NCBI GenBank assembly: GCA_951394045.1
Contig: OX595986.1
Span: 2,199,534-2,263,533 of the forward strand
Length of the DNA stretch: 64,000 nt
Reading direction: 5' to 3'
From: Nitzschia sp. DOCU1
Lineage: Eukaryota; Bacillariophyta; Bacillariophyceae; Bacillariales; Bacillariaceae
Numbering within the stretch: the first letter of the stretch is position 1; each line of letters begins with the position of its first letter. Below the pieces are notes generated by a model that was not told where the DNA came from, made no database searches, and saw nothing but the letters and a program-made list of their open reading frames with translations. Of the stretch, positions 1 through 11,290 are shown in pieces. The position numbers and the translations under genes are program-made.

Positions 1-30
1 TTTTCCGAAACGTCCACCACCATGGAATAG

Positions 31-940
31 GTGCCGAAAGCTGATGCTGATATTGCAAAGCTTCACTATTCCAATGAAAGGGCTTTGCCCTGGAACAAGT
101 TCTCTGAACGTCTTAGCAATGCCTTCAAGGTAGTGGACAAGGATCCTGCTAGGCGTTATACTGCTGAAAGGAAGAGGGACATCTTGTTGGACAAGATCAA
201 GATTGACCACAAGGAATTGGCAGCCGCGAAGCTTTTCATTTCTGAGCTGTATCAACAAGTTTGGGACTTATGTCTCCAAGGCATTCCAGAACCTGAAGGC
301 AGATGAGCAGCATGTGAAGAGGCGTAAGATCTCTTCGGCTAGCTCTAACCGAGGTGGAAGAGGAGGTAGAGGAAGGGGTGGAAGAGGATACTCTAGTGGA
401 AGAGGCGGCCGGTTTGGCCGTGGTCGTGGTGGCCGTGGTTATGGTGGACGTGGGAATGATTCCAGGAACAGCAACGTTACTTTTAATGGTGTTGACTGTT
501 CTGATATCAACTGTGACTTCAATGCTGATGAATGGCAAAAGATGGGTCCGGTAGGACGCAAGTTCATTCATGAACAGCGTGAGTGGAAGAAGAACAATGG
601 AGGAGGACAGAACAATCAGAGGAATGTGAGCTCGGTCAATTACAGGGACCAGCAGACGTCTGTGTCAGAAGTAACAGCATCGCCACCCTCCAATAATGAG
701 GGACAACGTGGATCCCAAAATGGGTGTGGATTTGGAAGAGGTGCAGCAAGGAGTGAGGGCAATTGACTCCTAGGAGGGATTTGGCTGCTGTTGACAGCGT
801 TTTACCGCTGGCTTTTGCGTAATTGGCAGCCACCTCCAACTCCAATCACATTGAAAATAAACGCATTCTGGATGAGAACTGTGAAATCAGCAGGGAGAAA
901 AGGAAGAAAGGGACCTAGTCATGTGACGACTCCAGGTACA
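31..940 (+). pseudogene. Copia-type gag remnant with RGG-box
   Basis: Two overlapping frames together make a Gag-like protein. Frame 1 (to the stop at 304-306) is charged and helical, with no start codon in the window. Frame 2 takes over near 240-260 and carries a glycine/arginine tract (RGGRGGRGRGGRGYSSGRGG, about 355-460) that probably binds RNA, then an asparagine/glycine-rich tail ending in a TGA at 764-766. The frame switch implies a 1-nt indel. Beyond 766 frame 2 stays open to the gypsy insertion at 944 and runs on after it into the pol frame at 6507, so the TGA may be a late nonsense mutation. No zinc knuckle is visible. Assignment as Gag rests mainly on position. Confidence 0.7.
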
Positions 941-944
941 TATG

Positions 945-1402
945 TGCAGTACACTAGAATACCCCTCTAGACCTAACAAGTAGTTAGAACGTTAGAACAT
1001 TGTAACATTGCAACGTTAGAATGTTCGAACGATGAGTACACACAATGGCCTACGTGTAGTACCAACACACCTTAGATATATACCTGCTGACGTCGACTTG
1101 GTCGAACGTCCGTGGACGCACGGACGGACGGGCAAGGCCGGCGCAGCTGACGAGCAACGACGACGACAACGGCGAGCGCGGCGAGCCGTCGATGTCTACT
1201 ACTGGAATAGGAGTTCCAACGGTAGCTAGCTATAGACCTTGAAGAGATCTGAGAAGCTAGATCGGTGGGAGTTGCATCCAACGCATGTGGGATGCGTTGA
1301 GGAAAGACTCCGGTGGTCTAGGAGCGATAGAATCAGCGATAACTTTAGATCTCACAAATTATTTCCACTACAACTATTTCATCGTACTTTCAGCGTAGTG
1401 CA
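945..1402 (+). repeat. 5' LTR of gypsy A
   Basis: Starts TGCAGTACAC and ends GTAGTGCA. The same 458 bp recur at 6049-6506 with one observed substitution. The first 80 bp contain short GTTAGAACGTT/GTTCGAACGA repeats. Small ORFs inside the LTR (such as the 65-codon frame from 1032) are identical in both copies and look incidental. No primer-binding site complementary to a tRNA I recognise follows the LTR. Confidence 0.95.
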
Positions 1403-1439
1403 CAGTGTTAACACTCCACGTTACACGCGTGAGCTAAAG

Positions 1440-2621
1440 ATGAAGATTGCAAACAGCATCCCGAAGAAGACCGCTGCCGAGAAGCAGGGTTTCAAATCAG
1501 CACCGGTCAGTATCGAAAGACCCGAGCCGAAGGAGCTCAAAGATGGGGCGTACAGTCAATATGACTTGCGTATCGACCCAAAAGACAAAAAATCGTTGAC
1601 GCGACGCGTCAAACAACCGCATTTCACGGAAGGAACACCCGAAGAGTGGTTCCTTTTCCTCATCGGACTTAAGGATGTGATCGCGGGTCAGGACCTAACT
1701 ACGGGACCTCAGAAATTTGCATTAACACACAATTTGCTGAAAGGCCAGGTATTGGCTGCGTTCAACGCGAAGGCCTCAGAACTCGAAGCCGAAACTCCTG
1801 AGACTTTCGAGAAAAGTTTGCACGCGGTTACGGCGTATGTTCTCCCAAAACGCGCAGTGCAACTTCAAAAGCGCTATATGCGTCGGATCTGCCGAAAGCC
1901 CCCGACGATGACAATGAAGGCGTATGTGGCTCGGCTCCGCGAGCTAAACGAGTACCTCGCGCTATTCGACGAGAAAGGCGAGAAAAACAAAATTCCCGAC
2001 GACGAGCTCATGGAGAATTGCGAGTTTGGGATCCCCGCCAAGTGGCGCAAAGAGATGATCCTACAGGGATTCGAGCCCGTGGACCACACGGTTCAAGACT
2101 TTGTAGACTTCTGCGAACGGCTGGAGGCTACCGAGGAGATCAATGAAGCCCTCAGCAAGAAGGCAGACAACAACGGCAAGTCGAATGACGAAAAACCCTC
2201 GAAGAGGAAGCGCGGAGGCCCGAGAGCGGGAACCGACGGTAAGGCCAAGTATGATTGTCTTTATCATGGCGCTAACAACACCCATGCTACCCATGATTGC
2301 CTTATTTTAAAGGATCAAGCAAAGAAGATGGCGGCTGCCCATTCGAACGTCGCAGGTCGTTTCAAAAAGGCCCGCTTCGAAAACAAAACTTGGCGCCGCA
2401 GCGACGGCGATGGTGATGGCGAAAAGAAGAAGAAAACAGGCGAGCTTCATGCCTACATCAAGTCGATGGTCGAAAACGCGGTCAAACAATCTGCGAAGAA
2501 GCGCAAGGCCGAAGACCCTCCTTTGATGGATAATTTTAATTACGATATGGATGATCTCAACGGCATCGACTTCGACAAACTCAGTGTCAGCAGCAGCGAC
2601 AGCGACACCGAAATGAATTGA
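1440..2621 (+). CDS. Gypsy A Gag polyprotein (393 aa, ends at UGA)
   Basis: Capsid/nucleocapsid protein of the Ty3/gypsy element. ATG 1440 is the first after the LTR and gives a lysine-rich N-terminus (MKIANSIPKK). The middle, about residues 50-250, is a helical retrotransposon Gag core (EEWFLFLIGLKDVI, then KAYVARLRELNEYL). Near residue 275 a zinc-knuckle-like arrangement, CLYHGANNTHATHDC, matches the C-x2-H...H-x-x-H-x-C style of some gypsy Gags. The C-terminus is basic, then acidic and serine-rich. The frame ends in TGA at 2619-2621, and pol continues in the same frame directly after it, so part of the product may be extended by stop-codon readthrough. Gypsy B keeps only the last third of this gene. 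Confidence 0.9.
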   Translation: MKIANSIPKKTAAEKQGFKSAPVSIERPEPKELKDGAYSQYDLRIDPKDKKSLTRRVKQPHFTEGTPEEWFLFLIGLKDVIAGQDLTTGPQKFALTHNLLKGQVLAAFNAKASELEAETPETFEKSLHAVTAYVLPKRAVQLQKRYMRRICRKPPTMTMKAYVARLRELNEYLALFDEKGEKNKIPDDELMENCEFGIPAKWRKEMILQGFEPVDHTVQDFVDFCERLEATEEINEALSKKADNNGKSNDEKPSKRKRGGPRAGTDGKAKYDCLYHGANNTHATHDCLILKDQAKKMAAAHSNVAGRFKKARFENKTWRRSDGDGDGEKKKKTGELHAYIKSMVENAVKQSAKKRKAEDPPLMDNFNYDMDDLNGIDFDKLSVSSSDSDTEMN

Positions 2622-2633
2622 CGGTGTGAGCCG
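2619..2633 (+). promoter_or_regulatory. Candidate gag-pol stop-codon readthrough site (UGA-CGG)
   Basis: Gag ends in TGA followed by CGG, and the downstream pol frame is the same frame, open from 2622 with no other stop before the first pol ATG at 2658. UGA-CGG is the context of the type II readthrough signals known from plant RNA viruses. Directly after the stop, CGGT-GTGA-GCCG can form a 4-bp hairpin with a GNRA-type loop. The arrangement is identical in gypsy B (TGA at 58035-58037, minus strand). Use in cells is inferred. Confidence 0.55.
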
Positions 2634-5600
2634 GTTACTACGTGTGAATACAATAATATGAATAGTGACAAATTGAACGATTACACTAGTTTTGTCCATA
2701 GGGACGATGTCCAATATATGGAATCATTCTACAATAGCAATGGCGTTTCAAGGGTAACACCAAATTTGCAAAATTCACACGCAGGGCAATCTCGAAGTTT
2801 CAGCTCTCTCGATGCATGTCTGGCGGAAGCACAGCGCGAGCGCGAGCTTTATTTATTGAACACGATTCGAGGTAGTCGAACTGTAGGCTCAAACAAACGA
2901 CAAAAATCCAGTCATCTAGTACCGATCACGTTTGCACGTGTTAACCAACGCGGCGGACGTCGGCAACAAGTAGTAACCGTCAAGGCACTTCTTGACTCTG
3001 GCGGTAGCGGCTGTCTCTGGAAGAAGAGCAGTGCTAGCAAACTAAAAATAAAGACCCAAAAAGCGACCACTGTATTCACGACCATGAGCGGTAGCTATAA
3101 GTGTACTGAACGCGTGACCACGCAACTCAGTCTACCAGAACTACACGACGATCGATTGATCGAGTGGGACTTTCACCTAGCAGATGATCTAGGTAACTAC
3201 GATATGATTATAGGCAGAGACCTCATGCAAGAGCTAGGTCTAGTGATCGACTTCAAAGCTATGGAAGTAGAATGGGACGATGCACGTATGCCAATGAAAG
3301 AAATAGATGCAACGGCGGTGACGTCGTATCATGTACATGAACGCGGACACGTCGATGAGATGTTGGACCGCGTCAAGGAAATTCCCGATGCCAAGTACGA
3401 GAAAGCCGATGCACGTAGCATCGCTAGAGAGCAAACTCACCTTAGTAAGGATGAGCAGAGTAAGCTAGAACAGCTACTAGCAAAATACCAGACTCTATTC
3501 GATGGTACCCTCGGCCGATGGCGTGGGGCCCCCTATGACATTGAACTAGTAGAAGGTGCCAAGCCGTACCATGCTAGAGCGTACCCTGTACCGAAAGCGT
3601 ATGAGCGCACTCTCCGCGATGAAGTCGAACGACTCTGTCAAGTCGGAGTACTCAAAAAGGTGAACCGCTCCAAGTGGGGTGCGCCCACCTTTATCATCCC
3701 CAAAAAGGATGGAACAGTTCGATTCATCAACGACTTTAGAGAATTGAACAAACGGATTAAACGCAAGCCGTATCCAATCCCGAAGATTCAGGACTTACTG
3801 ATGAAGCTAGAAGGTTTTCAGTACGCGACGAGTCTCGACCTCAACATGGGCTACTATCACATAGAGCTAAGTCCAGATAGTAAGAAGCTATGCACTATCG
3901 TACTACCTTGGGGTAAGTACGAGATGCAACGCTTGCCGATGGGACTCTCGAATAGTCCCGACATTTTCCAAGAGAAAATGGGCACCCTCTTTGAAGATCT
4001 AGAGTACGTACGAGTGTACATCGACAATCTACTAGAACTAACTAAAGGCAATTTTGATGACCACCTAGAAAAACTAGAAGTCATTTTCAAACGTCTAAAG
4101 GACACCGGTCTCAAGGTGAACGCCCGGAAGTCCTTCTTCGCCCGTGGCGAACTGGAGTACCTTGGGTACTGGATAACGCGAGATGGAATCCAACCAGTCG
4201 CAAAGAAAGTAGAGGCTATTCATGCCATGAAGGCACCTACTAACAAACGCGAGCTCCGCAAATTCATAGGCGTAGTTAACTACTATCGCGACATGTGGAT
4301 TCGCCGCTCTGAAGTTTTAGCCCCACTGAGTGCGCTAACTTCCAAAGAAGCCAAATGGCAATGGGGTCCGGTCGAGCAGAATGCCTTCGACACGATGAAA
4401 CGAATTATCAGTAAGCAGACACTACTAACATACCCCGATTTCAACATACCATTCGAAATACACACCGATGCTAGTCATACTCAGCTAGGTGCAGTGTTAT
4501 CGCAACGCGGGAAACCGATTGCGTTCTATAGTCGAAAATTGAACCCGGCGCAAACGCGCTATACTACGACGGAGCGAGAGCTTTTAGCTATCGTCGAAAC
4601 ACTTAAAGAATTTCGCAATATCCTTTTGGGACAGCGGATTAGAGTCTTCACAGACCATAAAAATCTTACGTATAAAGAATTTAATACGGAGCGCGTCATG
4701 CGTTGGCGCCTCTTAATCGAGGAATTTGGCCCCGAGCTGGTCTACATCAAGGGCGAACACAACGTCGTTGCGGATGCACTTAGTCGACTCGATCTCGACG
4801 ATAGAGCTTTCCCCGAATCTCACTTAAATGAGTTTTTGGCGGGCGACGAGTTACCGCGCGATGCTTTCCCCCTTACTTACAAAAATATTGCGCGCATGCA
4901 GAATGCCGACCGCGCCTTATTAGCTAAAGTACGCACAAACCCGCGATATTCAGTCAAAGTCTATTGTGGGGGCGGAAAGAAGCGAGAACTAATAGTACGC
5001 GAGGACAAGATTGTTCTCCCAACGAGTCTCCAGAAGCGGTGCGTCAAGTGGTATCACGAGATGCTCTGTCACCCAGGAGAAACGCGTACCGAACAAACAA
5101 TTCGACAACACTTCTACTGGAAGAACATCCGCGGCGATGTTGAGCGGATCTGCAAGTCCTGTCCGACCTGTCAGCTGACGAAGCGAAAGACAATCAAGTA
5201 CGGGCATCTTCCACCCAAGGCGGCAGAAATAGACCCTTGGGATACGCTATGTGTCGACCTGATAGGTCCATATAAGATAAAACAACTAGGTAGTAAAAAG
5301 ACACTACAACTATGGTGTCTCACTATGATAGATCCTGCAACCGGATGGTTCGAGATGGTACGTATAGCAAATAAAGAAGCCTTCTCAATAGCCAGTGCGG
5401 CCGAAATGGCGTGGTTCACGAGATACCCGTGGCCACAAAAGATCATTTATGACCGCGGAACTGAATTCATGGGAGAATTCCGAAGAATGGTGCGCGAAGA
5501 CTACGGCGTAATGACCAAGCCAATTACAGCGCGAAACCTGCAGGCTAATTCAATTATCGAGCGAGTTCACCAAACCATAGGGAACATGATTCGCACTTTC

Positions 5601-6018
5601 GAGTTGCAAAACTCCGAAGACACGGAGTCACTGGACGGAGTCCTTGCAGCCACTATGTTCGCAGTACACAACAATGCAAGCGACGCCATCACAGCTGGTG
5701 TTTGGCCGCGATGCTATTCTCAACACCCGGTTCGAAGCTAACTGGAAATTAATTAAGGAACGAAAACAATCTCGTATTATCCAAAATAACGAAGCAGAAA
5801 ACAAGACGCGAAGAGTTTACCGGTATCGCGTAGGACAGAAGGTAATGGTCCGCAATGAACAATCCCGCAAGTATGGGACAAATCCGTATAGCGGTCCGTA
5901 TGAGATCGTGTACATTAATGACAATGGCTCTATTCGCATCAGGAAAGGAGCAGTACAACAAACATACAACATCCGGAATCTGCATCCGTATGAAGAACGC
6001 GATGCTGCTGACGAGTGA
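2622..6018 (+). pseudogene. Gypsy A Pol (PR-RT-RNaseH-IN), frameshifted and RT-mutant
   Basis: From 2622 (ATG 2658) the frame encodes an aspartic protease (LLDSGGSG near 2993), then a reverse transcriptase with the fingers/palm motifs of the family (SLDLNMGYYH, LPMGLSNSP). Its catalytic motif is YIDN at about 4018-4029, whereas gypsy B has YIDD; the second Asp of this motif binds metal. RNase H (HTDASHTQLGAVL) follows, then an integrase with an HHCC zinc region (HPGETR...CKSCPTC), DLIGPY, DRGTEF and NSIIERVHQ. Near 5664 a 14-nt deletion relative to gypsy B moves the frame, giving an early stop at 5739-5741; the true frame resumes and ends at 6018. The protein should be inactive in both polymerase and integrase. 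Confidence 0.92.
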
Positions 6019-6048
6019 GCTCTTAGAAGCCCTTGTCATGGGGGCGCA

Positions 6049-6506
6049 TGCAGTACACTAGAATACCCCTCTAGACCTAACAAGTAGTTAGAACGTTAGA
6101 ACGTTGTAACATTGCAACGTTAGAATGTTCGAACGATGAGTACACACAATGGCCTACGTGTAGTACCAACACACCTTAGATATATACCTGCTGACGTCGA
6201 CTTGGTCGAACGTCCGTGGACGCACGGACGGACGGGCAAGGCCGGCGCAGCTGACGAGCAACGACGACGACAACGGCGAGCGCGGCGAGCCGTCGATGTC
6301 TACTACTGGAATAGGAGTTCCAACGGTAGCTAGCTATAGACCTTGAAGAGATCTGAGAAGCTAGATCGGTGGGAGTTGCATCCAACGCATGTGGGATGCG
6401 TTGAGGAAAGACTCCGGTGGTCTAGGAGCGATAGAATCAGCGATAACTTTAGATCTCACAAATTATTTCCACTACAACTATTTCATCGTACTTTCAGCGT
6501 AGTGCA
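6049..6506 (+). repeat. 3' LTR of gypsy A, with polypurine tract just upstream
   Basis: Copy of 945-1402, 458 bp, TG...CA. It is preceded by CATGGGGGCGCA (about 6037-6048), a short purine tract also present next to the LTR in gypsy B, so it is the likely plus-strand primer site. Followed by the TATG target duplication at 6507-6510. Confidence 0.95.
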
Positions 6507-6521
6507 TATGGAAGGAATGAA

Positions 6522-9500
6522 ATGGATTCCCATGCCGACACTTCGTGTGCAGGCAAGAACTGGAGGCTTTTGGAAGTCTCAAATGAAGTTTGTGAAGTAT
6601 TGCCATTCTTGGAAAGTTACGGTCCAGTACAAGACATCCAGGTTGGTCGCTGTGGTACCGTCTGGACGGATGACTATGGAAATGATTACTTGCTAGTTGC
6701 TGACCAGATGCTCTGGTTCGGCGAGCTGATGGAGAACTCACTCATCAACCCCAATCAGATTCGAGATTTTGGTATTGCAGTCAATGATAACCCCTACATT
6801 GATGTGGACTTTGGCCTGACAACTGATTCCGTCTTCATCCCATTCGATGTAACGGGGACGATCGTGCACTTTGATTCTCGGGTTCCCACCGAATGGGAAG
6901 AAAAGCATCTACCTGTCATTTTGTTGACGGCAGAAGTATGGGACCCGCCCAGAGTTCGTATGGGGAACAGAGGATCGGCTGAAGGCTTGGCCATGGCTTC
7001 AATTCAGAGCCTGGCTAATGAAAGGAAGAAGCTTGGAATTTCATCTGTGAGTTCACAAACTGAGATTGCTGGGGAGACAGCCAATGTGCTTTCTGGTGTG
7101 TCATCAGTGTTTGACGAGAGAGAGTTCTGCCAGAGGCTTATTGGTGCCGTCAAGATAGCAAGTTATGACAGGAAGCAGGAAGATGAAGAGGAAGAACAAA
7201 GGAGGATAGCTGGCGTGCTGTCAACCGACCGGCATTCAAGGATTACGGCAGAAGAACTATCAAGGAAGTGGAACATTGGTCTAAAGACAGCAGAAGCAAC
7301 CATGAAATGTACAACCCAGCGTGGTGTACGTACTGCCACCAGACCATTGTCAAGAAGAGTATGTGTGGACCACCTGGACTTGCATCGCAAGAGGCTTCCG
7401 GGGGTATGGTATTGTGACACGTTACTGGCTAAGGTGAAGTCCCTTCTAGGGAATACCGTTGCAAATGTCTTTACAAATGGGAAGTTCACAAAGGTTGTGC
7501 CATTGGAGGCAAGGCGTTTTGCCGGGGACTCTCTGGTGAGATTCTTTGATGATGTGGGAGTTCCAGAGTTGATGGTGACAGATGGTGCTACTGAGTTCAC
7601 CAGCAAACAGAAGGACTTTGGTAAGCATGCAAGGAGGATGAGAATGAAGCTCCATGTCACGGAGCAGGGGAGGTCAAATCAGAATCATGCAGCAGAGCGT
7701 GAGATTGGATATCTTTCTTGTCGCTGGAAGATGGAAATGGGCAGAAAGAAAGTTCCCAAGCATCTATGGGACTTTGGTTTGGTCTATCAGTCTGAGATAA
7801 TCAGCAGGATGGCCAGAGGTAAGAATGGGCGTTCCGGATATGAAGAAGTTACTGGTGAAACACCCGAGATAGGAGAGTGGTTAGACTTTGAGTTCTATGA
7901 GCTCGTATGGTGGTGGGATCGTCCAGGAAAGCCAAATGCAACTGATGACCCAAAGCGTCTTGGTCGCTGGCTGGGCATTAGCCACAATGTTGGCTCGGAT
8001 ATGTGCTACTGGATTGTGACTGAATCCGGGCACTTGATCTCAAAGTCATCAGTGCAGCATGTGACGAGGGAAGATCGCCTCAATGATGAGGTAATGGGAA
8101 GGATCACAGCATTCAATGCTAGGCTGGAGGAAAGGATGAACGATGACAACTTCCAAATGCAGTGGGAAAATGATGGTTTACCTGATGACTTGTTTCTTGA
8201 AGATATTGATGAAAATGAAAACTATGGTGTGACGTATGGGGAAGTTCCACCAGATGAAGATTATGGAGAAATGTTGTTGGAAGAAAGACCAGAAGATGAT
8301 GAGGTGGAAGATCAATTTGATAAGTATATTGGCATGGATTTGATATTTGGTGTTGGAAGTGGTGAAGAAAGAAGAGGTCGTGTTGTCAAAAGGTCCCGGG
8401 ATAACTGGGGGCGGCCTGTTGGGCGTGCTCACTCAAATCCTATCATGGATACAAGTGAGTATTTGGTGGAAATGTCCGATGGGACAACAGAGAAGTATCG
8501 TGCAAATGTTATTGCCGAGAATATGTTCGCACAGGTGGATGAAGAGGGTAGTCAGTTCCAACTGCTATCTGAGATTGTCGATCACAAAAAGGACGGGAGT
8601 GCCATCCCTATATCAGAGGGTAAGATCAGGTTGAAGGATGGAGGTGAAAGGTTGAAGCCCACGACAAGAGGCTGGTCGTTACTAGTGGAATGGAAGGATG
8701 GGAGTCAAGATTGGGTTGCTTTGAAAGACCTGAAAGCTTCATACCCTGTTGAAATTGCCGAGTATGCAGTTGCAAATCATCTTGTGGACGAACCAGCGTT
8801 CAAGTGGTGGGTACCATATACACTTAAGAAGAGAGGAAGGATCATAGCAAAGGTAAAGAAGAAGTATTGGAGGCAGACTCACAAGTTTGGAGTCAGGATG
8901 CCAAAGTCTGTTGAGGAGGCTCTCCAATTCGATCAGGAGAATGGAAATCATCTATGGAGAGACGCTATAAACAAGGAGATGTCAAAGGTAAAGGTATCGT
9001 ATCAAGTGAGAGAAGGACTGTCAGCACAGGAAGTAAGACAAGGGAGAGTTCCAGAGCTACTGGGACATACTGAAATTGGTTGTCATGTTGTGTTCGATGT
9101 CAAGATGGATTTCACTCGGAAGGCACGTTTCTGTGCAAATGGTAATGAAACTGGAGCACCAACATCTATGACGTACTCTAGTGTCGTGTCAAGGGATTCT
9201 GTGTGACTTGCTTTCTTGATTGCAGGTTTGAATGACTTGGGTGTCATGGTAGCTGACTTGGAGAACGCCTATCTCAATGCACCATGTGCAGAGAAGATTT
9301 GGTTTGTGGCTGGTCCTGAGTGTGGAGAGGATCAAGGAAAAGTTTGTGTGCTAGTAAGGGCACTCTATGGTTTGAAATATCTGCAAGTTCCAGTTGGAGA
9401 TCTACTCTTGCAGCAGCTTTGAGAGAGTTGGGATTTGTTTCTTCTAGAGCAGACCCCGATGTTTGGCTGAGACCTGCTGTGAAGGAAAATGGGGTGGATT

Positions 9501-10618
9501 ACTATGAGTATGTCTTTGTCTATGTGGACGTCTTGCTGGCTTTGTCAGTGAGACCAGAGTTGGTAATTGAGTCAGTCGGAAAGTTCTTCAGAGTGAAACC
9601 TGGAAGTGACCGAGAACCGGATAGGTATCTTGGCGGGGACATTGAAAAGTTGACTCTGGAGAATGGGCATACAATTTGGGCAACATCGTCCAGATCTTAT
9701 GTTGAAAATGCCATCAAGATGGTGGAAGGATTGTTATTGGAAGATGGAGAAGGGTATACGTTAAAGACGCAAGTGAAGAATCCGTTACCACAAGGTTACC
9801 GTCCAGAGTTGGATGTGACGCCTGAGTTGGATTCAGATATGGCATCACGGTATATGCAGTTGATTGGAATCTTGAGATGGGCTATTGAGCTTGGCCGGAT
9901 CGATATCTTTCATGAGGTTTCTATCTTGTCCCAGCATCAGGCAATGCCAAGAGAAGGGCATTTGGAGGCAGCATATCACATCTTTGCTTATCTCAAGAAC
10001 AAGGATCATCGAAAGTATGGTCGCATAGGGTTTGATCCCAGTAACCCAAATGTTGATCTTTCTGAGTTTGAAACCAACTTTGATTGGAGCGAGTTTTACG
10101 GGGACGTGGAGGAAGAGATACCAAGAGATCTGCCAGAACCAAGAGGGAATGGAGTGAAGATTTATTGTTTTGTTGATGCAAATCATGCAGGTAATGTTGT
10201 GACACGTCGGTCACATTCTGGGGTGTTGATATTTGTGCAGAATGCACCAATCATATGGTATTCGAAGTGGCAGAACACAGTTGATTCGTCAACGTTTGGA
10301 TCCGAGTTTGTCGCATTGCATATTGCCAAAGAGTTGATCGTTGGATTGCGTTACAAGTTGAGAATGTTTGGCGTTCCTGTGGAAAGTCCAGCATATGTTT
10401 TCTGTGATAACCGAGGTGTGGTAAAGAATGCAAGCATGCCGGAGTCTGCATTACAAAGGAAGCACAATGCTATCAACTATCATGCAGTTCGGGAAGCAGT
10501 GGCAGCTGGTATCATGCGTGTTGGGAAGGAAGATGGCGAGACAAATCTGGCGGATCTACTAATGAAGTGTATCGTTGGGTCAAGGAGGTACAATTTGTGT
10601 TCGAATATTTTCAGGTAA
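6522..10618 (+). pseudogene. Copia-type Pol (PR-IN-RT-RNaseH), inactivated
   Basis: The frame opens at the protease motif DSHADTSCAG. An integrase core follows (VCVDHLDLH with the first Asp; ELMVTDGATEF with the second; ERE in NHAAEREIGY with the Glu), then an acidic linker and the RT. At 9204-9206 a TGA interrupts the conserved VVSRDSV/LAFLIAG stretch, probably a C-to-T change at an Arg codon. Near 9385 the frame shifts and continues in another frame to 10618. The RT motif reads YVDV where copia elements have YVDD. The RNase H begins FVDANHAGN, where family members usually have D for the N, and ends near NLADLLMK. Order and motifs fix it as copia type; it cannot make active enzymes. Confidence 0.9.
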
Positions 10619-11290
10619 TGCCTTGGCTTTGGCAGCTTTGTTGTGTTGCCATGACCACCCAGGCGATGTGTATCATCGGGCTAATACCTGGGTTCGGCGT
10701 CGTGAACCTCTGCGGAGGATGTAGCTATTGTCAGGGAGAGAAGAGTTGAGTTCTTGAGTTGTAAGAGAGAGGAGATTTGAGGTGTGAACGAGGGCGAATG
10801 TGTGAATGGAAGTTTGTTCCGTTGCACTATCGGAAAAATGTTCTGTTGGCTCAGAGTGGAATTTTATTCCGTTACGTGTTATTGCGTGTTATCGGGATGC
10901 TCATGTTACTCGGATGCCTGCGGGACCGAATGAATTCCATGGCAAGTGGGTGAAATCGCCCAGTGCTGTATGGGCTTATATCGATGTCTGGTTTTTCCCT
11001 AAATGACCCTTTGGTGGCATATGTCAGGGTCATTGATAATCTGTTGGGCATGTGTGACGTGGCATGCGTTGCATTTGCACCACGGGAGTTCTATCGCAGG
11101 GATTGGCACGGGAGAAGTAGTATAACCATTTGAGTTTGACTGTTGTTTGTTGCTCTACTACTAGTTGTGTGTTGATTTTGGTGAGTAGCTATGGGATTAA
11201 TTCGAGACTATTTTCACGATAGCGACCGAGGCGTGTTTAAAAATTGTCCTTCATTATGGTTACAAAGGGTGCTATGTAGTCGAATGCTTT
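10619..11290 (+). other. Copia 3' non-coding region, probably containing its 3' LTR
   Basis: No ORF of note. Purine-rich AAGAGAGAGGAGATTTGAGG (about 10761-10782) is a possible polypurine tract and is followed by TGTGAACG; a second possible LTR start is TGTTGGGCATGTG near 11042. Without the 5' LTR in the window neither can be confirmed. A TATA-like AGTAGTATAACC lies near 11120. Confidence 0.4.

Larger units (their letters stand above)
945..6506 (+). mobile_element. Ty3/gypsy LTR retrotransposon A (nested in copia)
   Basis: This is a 5,562-bp element bounded by two 458-bp LTRs that begin TG and end CA, flanked by the 4-bp duplication TATG (941-944 and 6507-6510). The order is gag, protease, RT, RNase H, integrase, which is the Ty3/gypsy order. 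The LTRs differ at one position that I can find (A versus G in the GAACATTG/GAACGTTG stretch), so insertion was recent. It is nevertheless defective: the RT catalytic motif reads YIDN instead of YIDD, and a 14-nt deletion near 5664 shifts the integrase frame compared with gypsy B at 53760-58460. Confidence 0.95.
1..11250 (+). mobile_element. Ty1/copia-type retroelement, decayed, 5' end outside window, split by gypsy A
   Basis: Gag-like sequence with an RGG box (about 31-940) and a copia-order pol (protease, integrase, reverse transcriptase, RNase H; 6522-10618) lie on the same strand, separated only by the gypsy element at 945-6506. With gypsy A and one TATG copy left out, the frame runs on across the junction into the protease motif DSHADTSCAG, so the two halves were one element. 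The 5' LTR is upstream of the window, so the 3' LTR in 10619-11290 cannot be delimited; the end given is approximate. The element is dead: frameshifts in gag, an in-frame stop, a frameshift in the RT, and YVDD changed to YVDV. It ends close to the stop codon of the neighbouring lipase gene. Confidence 0.85.

Noticed and set aside
1032..1281. Identical small ORFs in both gypsy A LTRs (also at 6136-6385)
   Set aside because: They lie wholly inside the LTR, overlap on both strands and are identical only because the LTRs are; no sign of coding selection.
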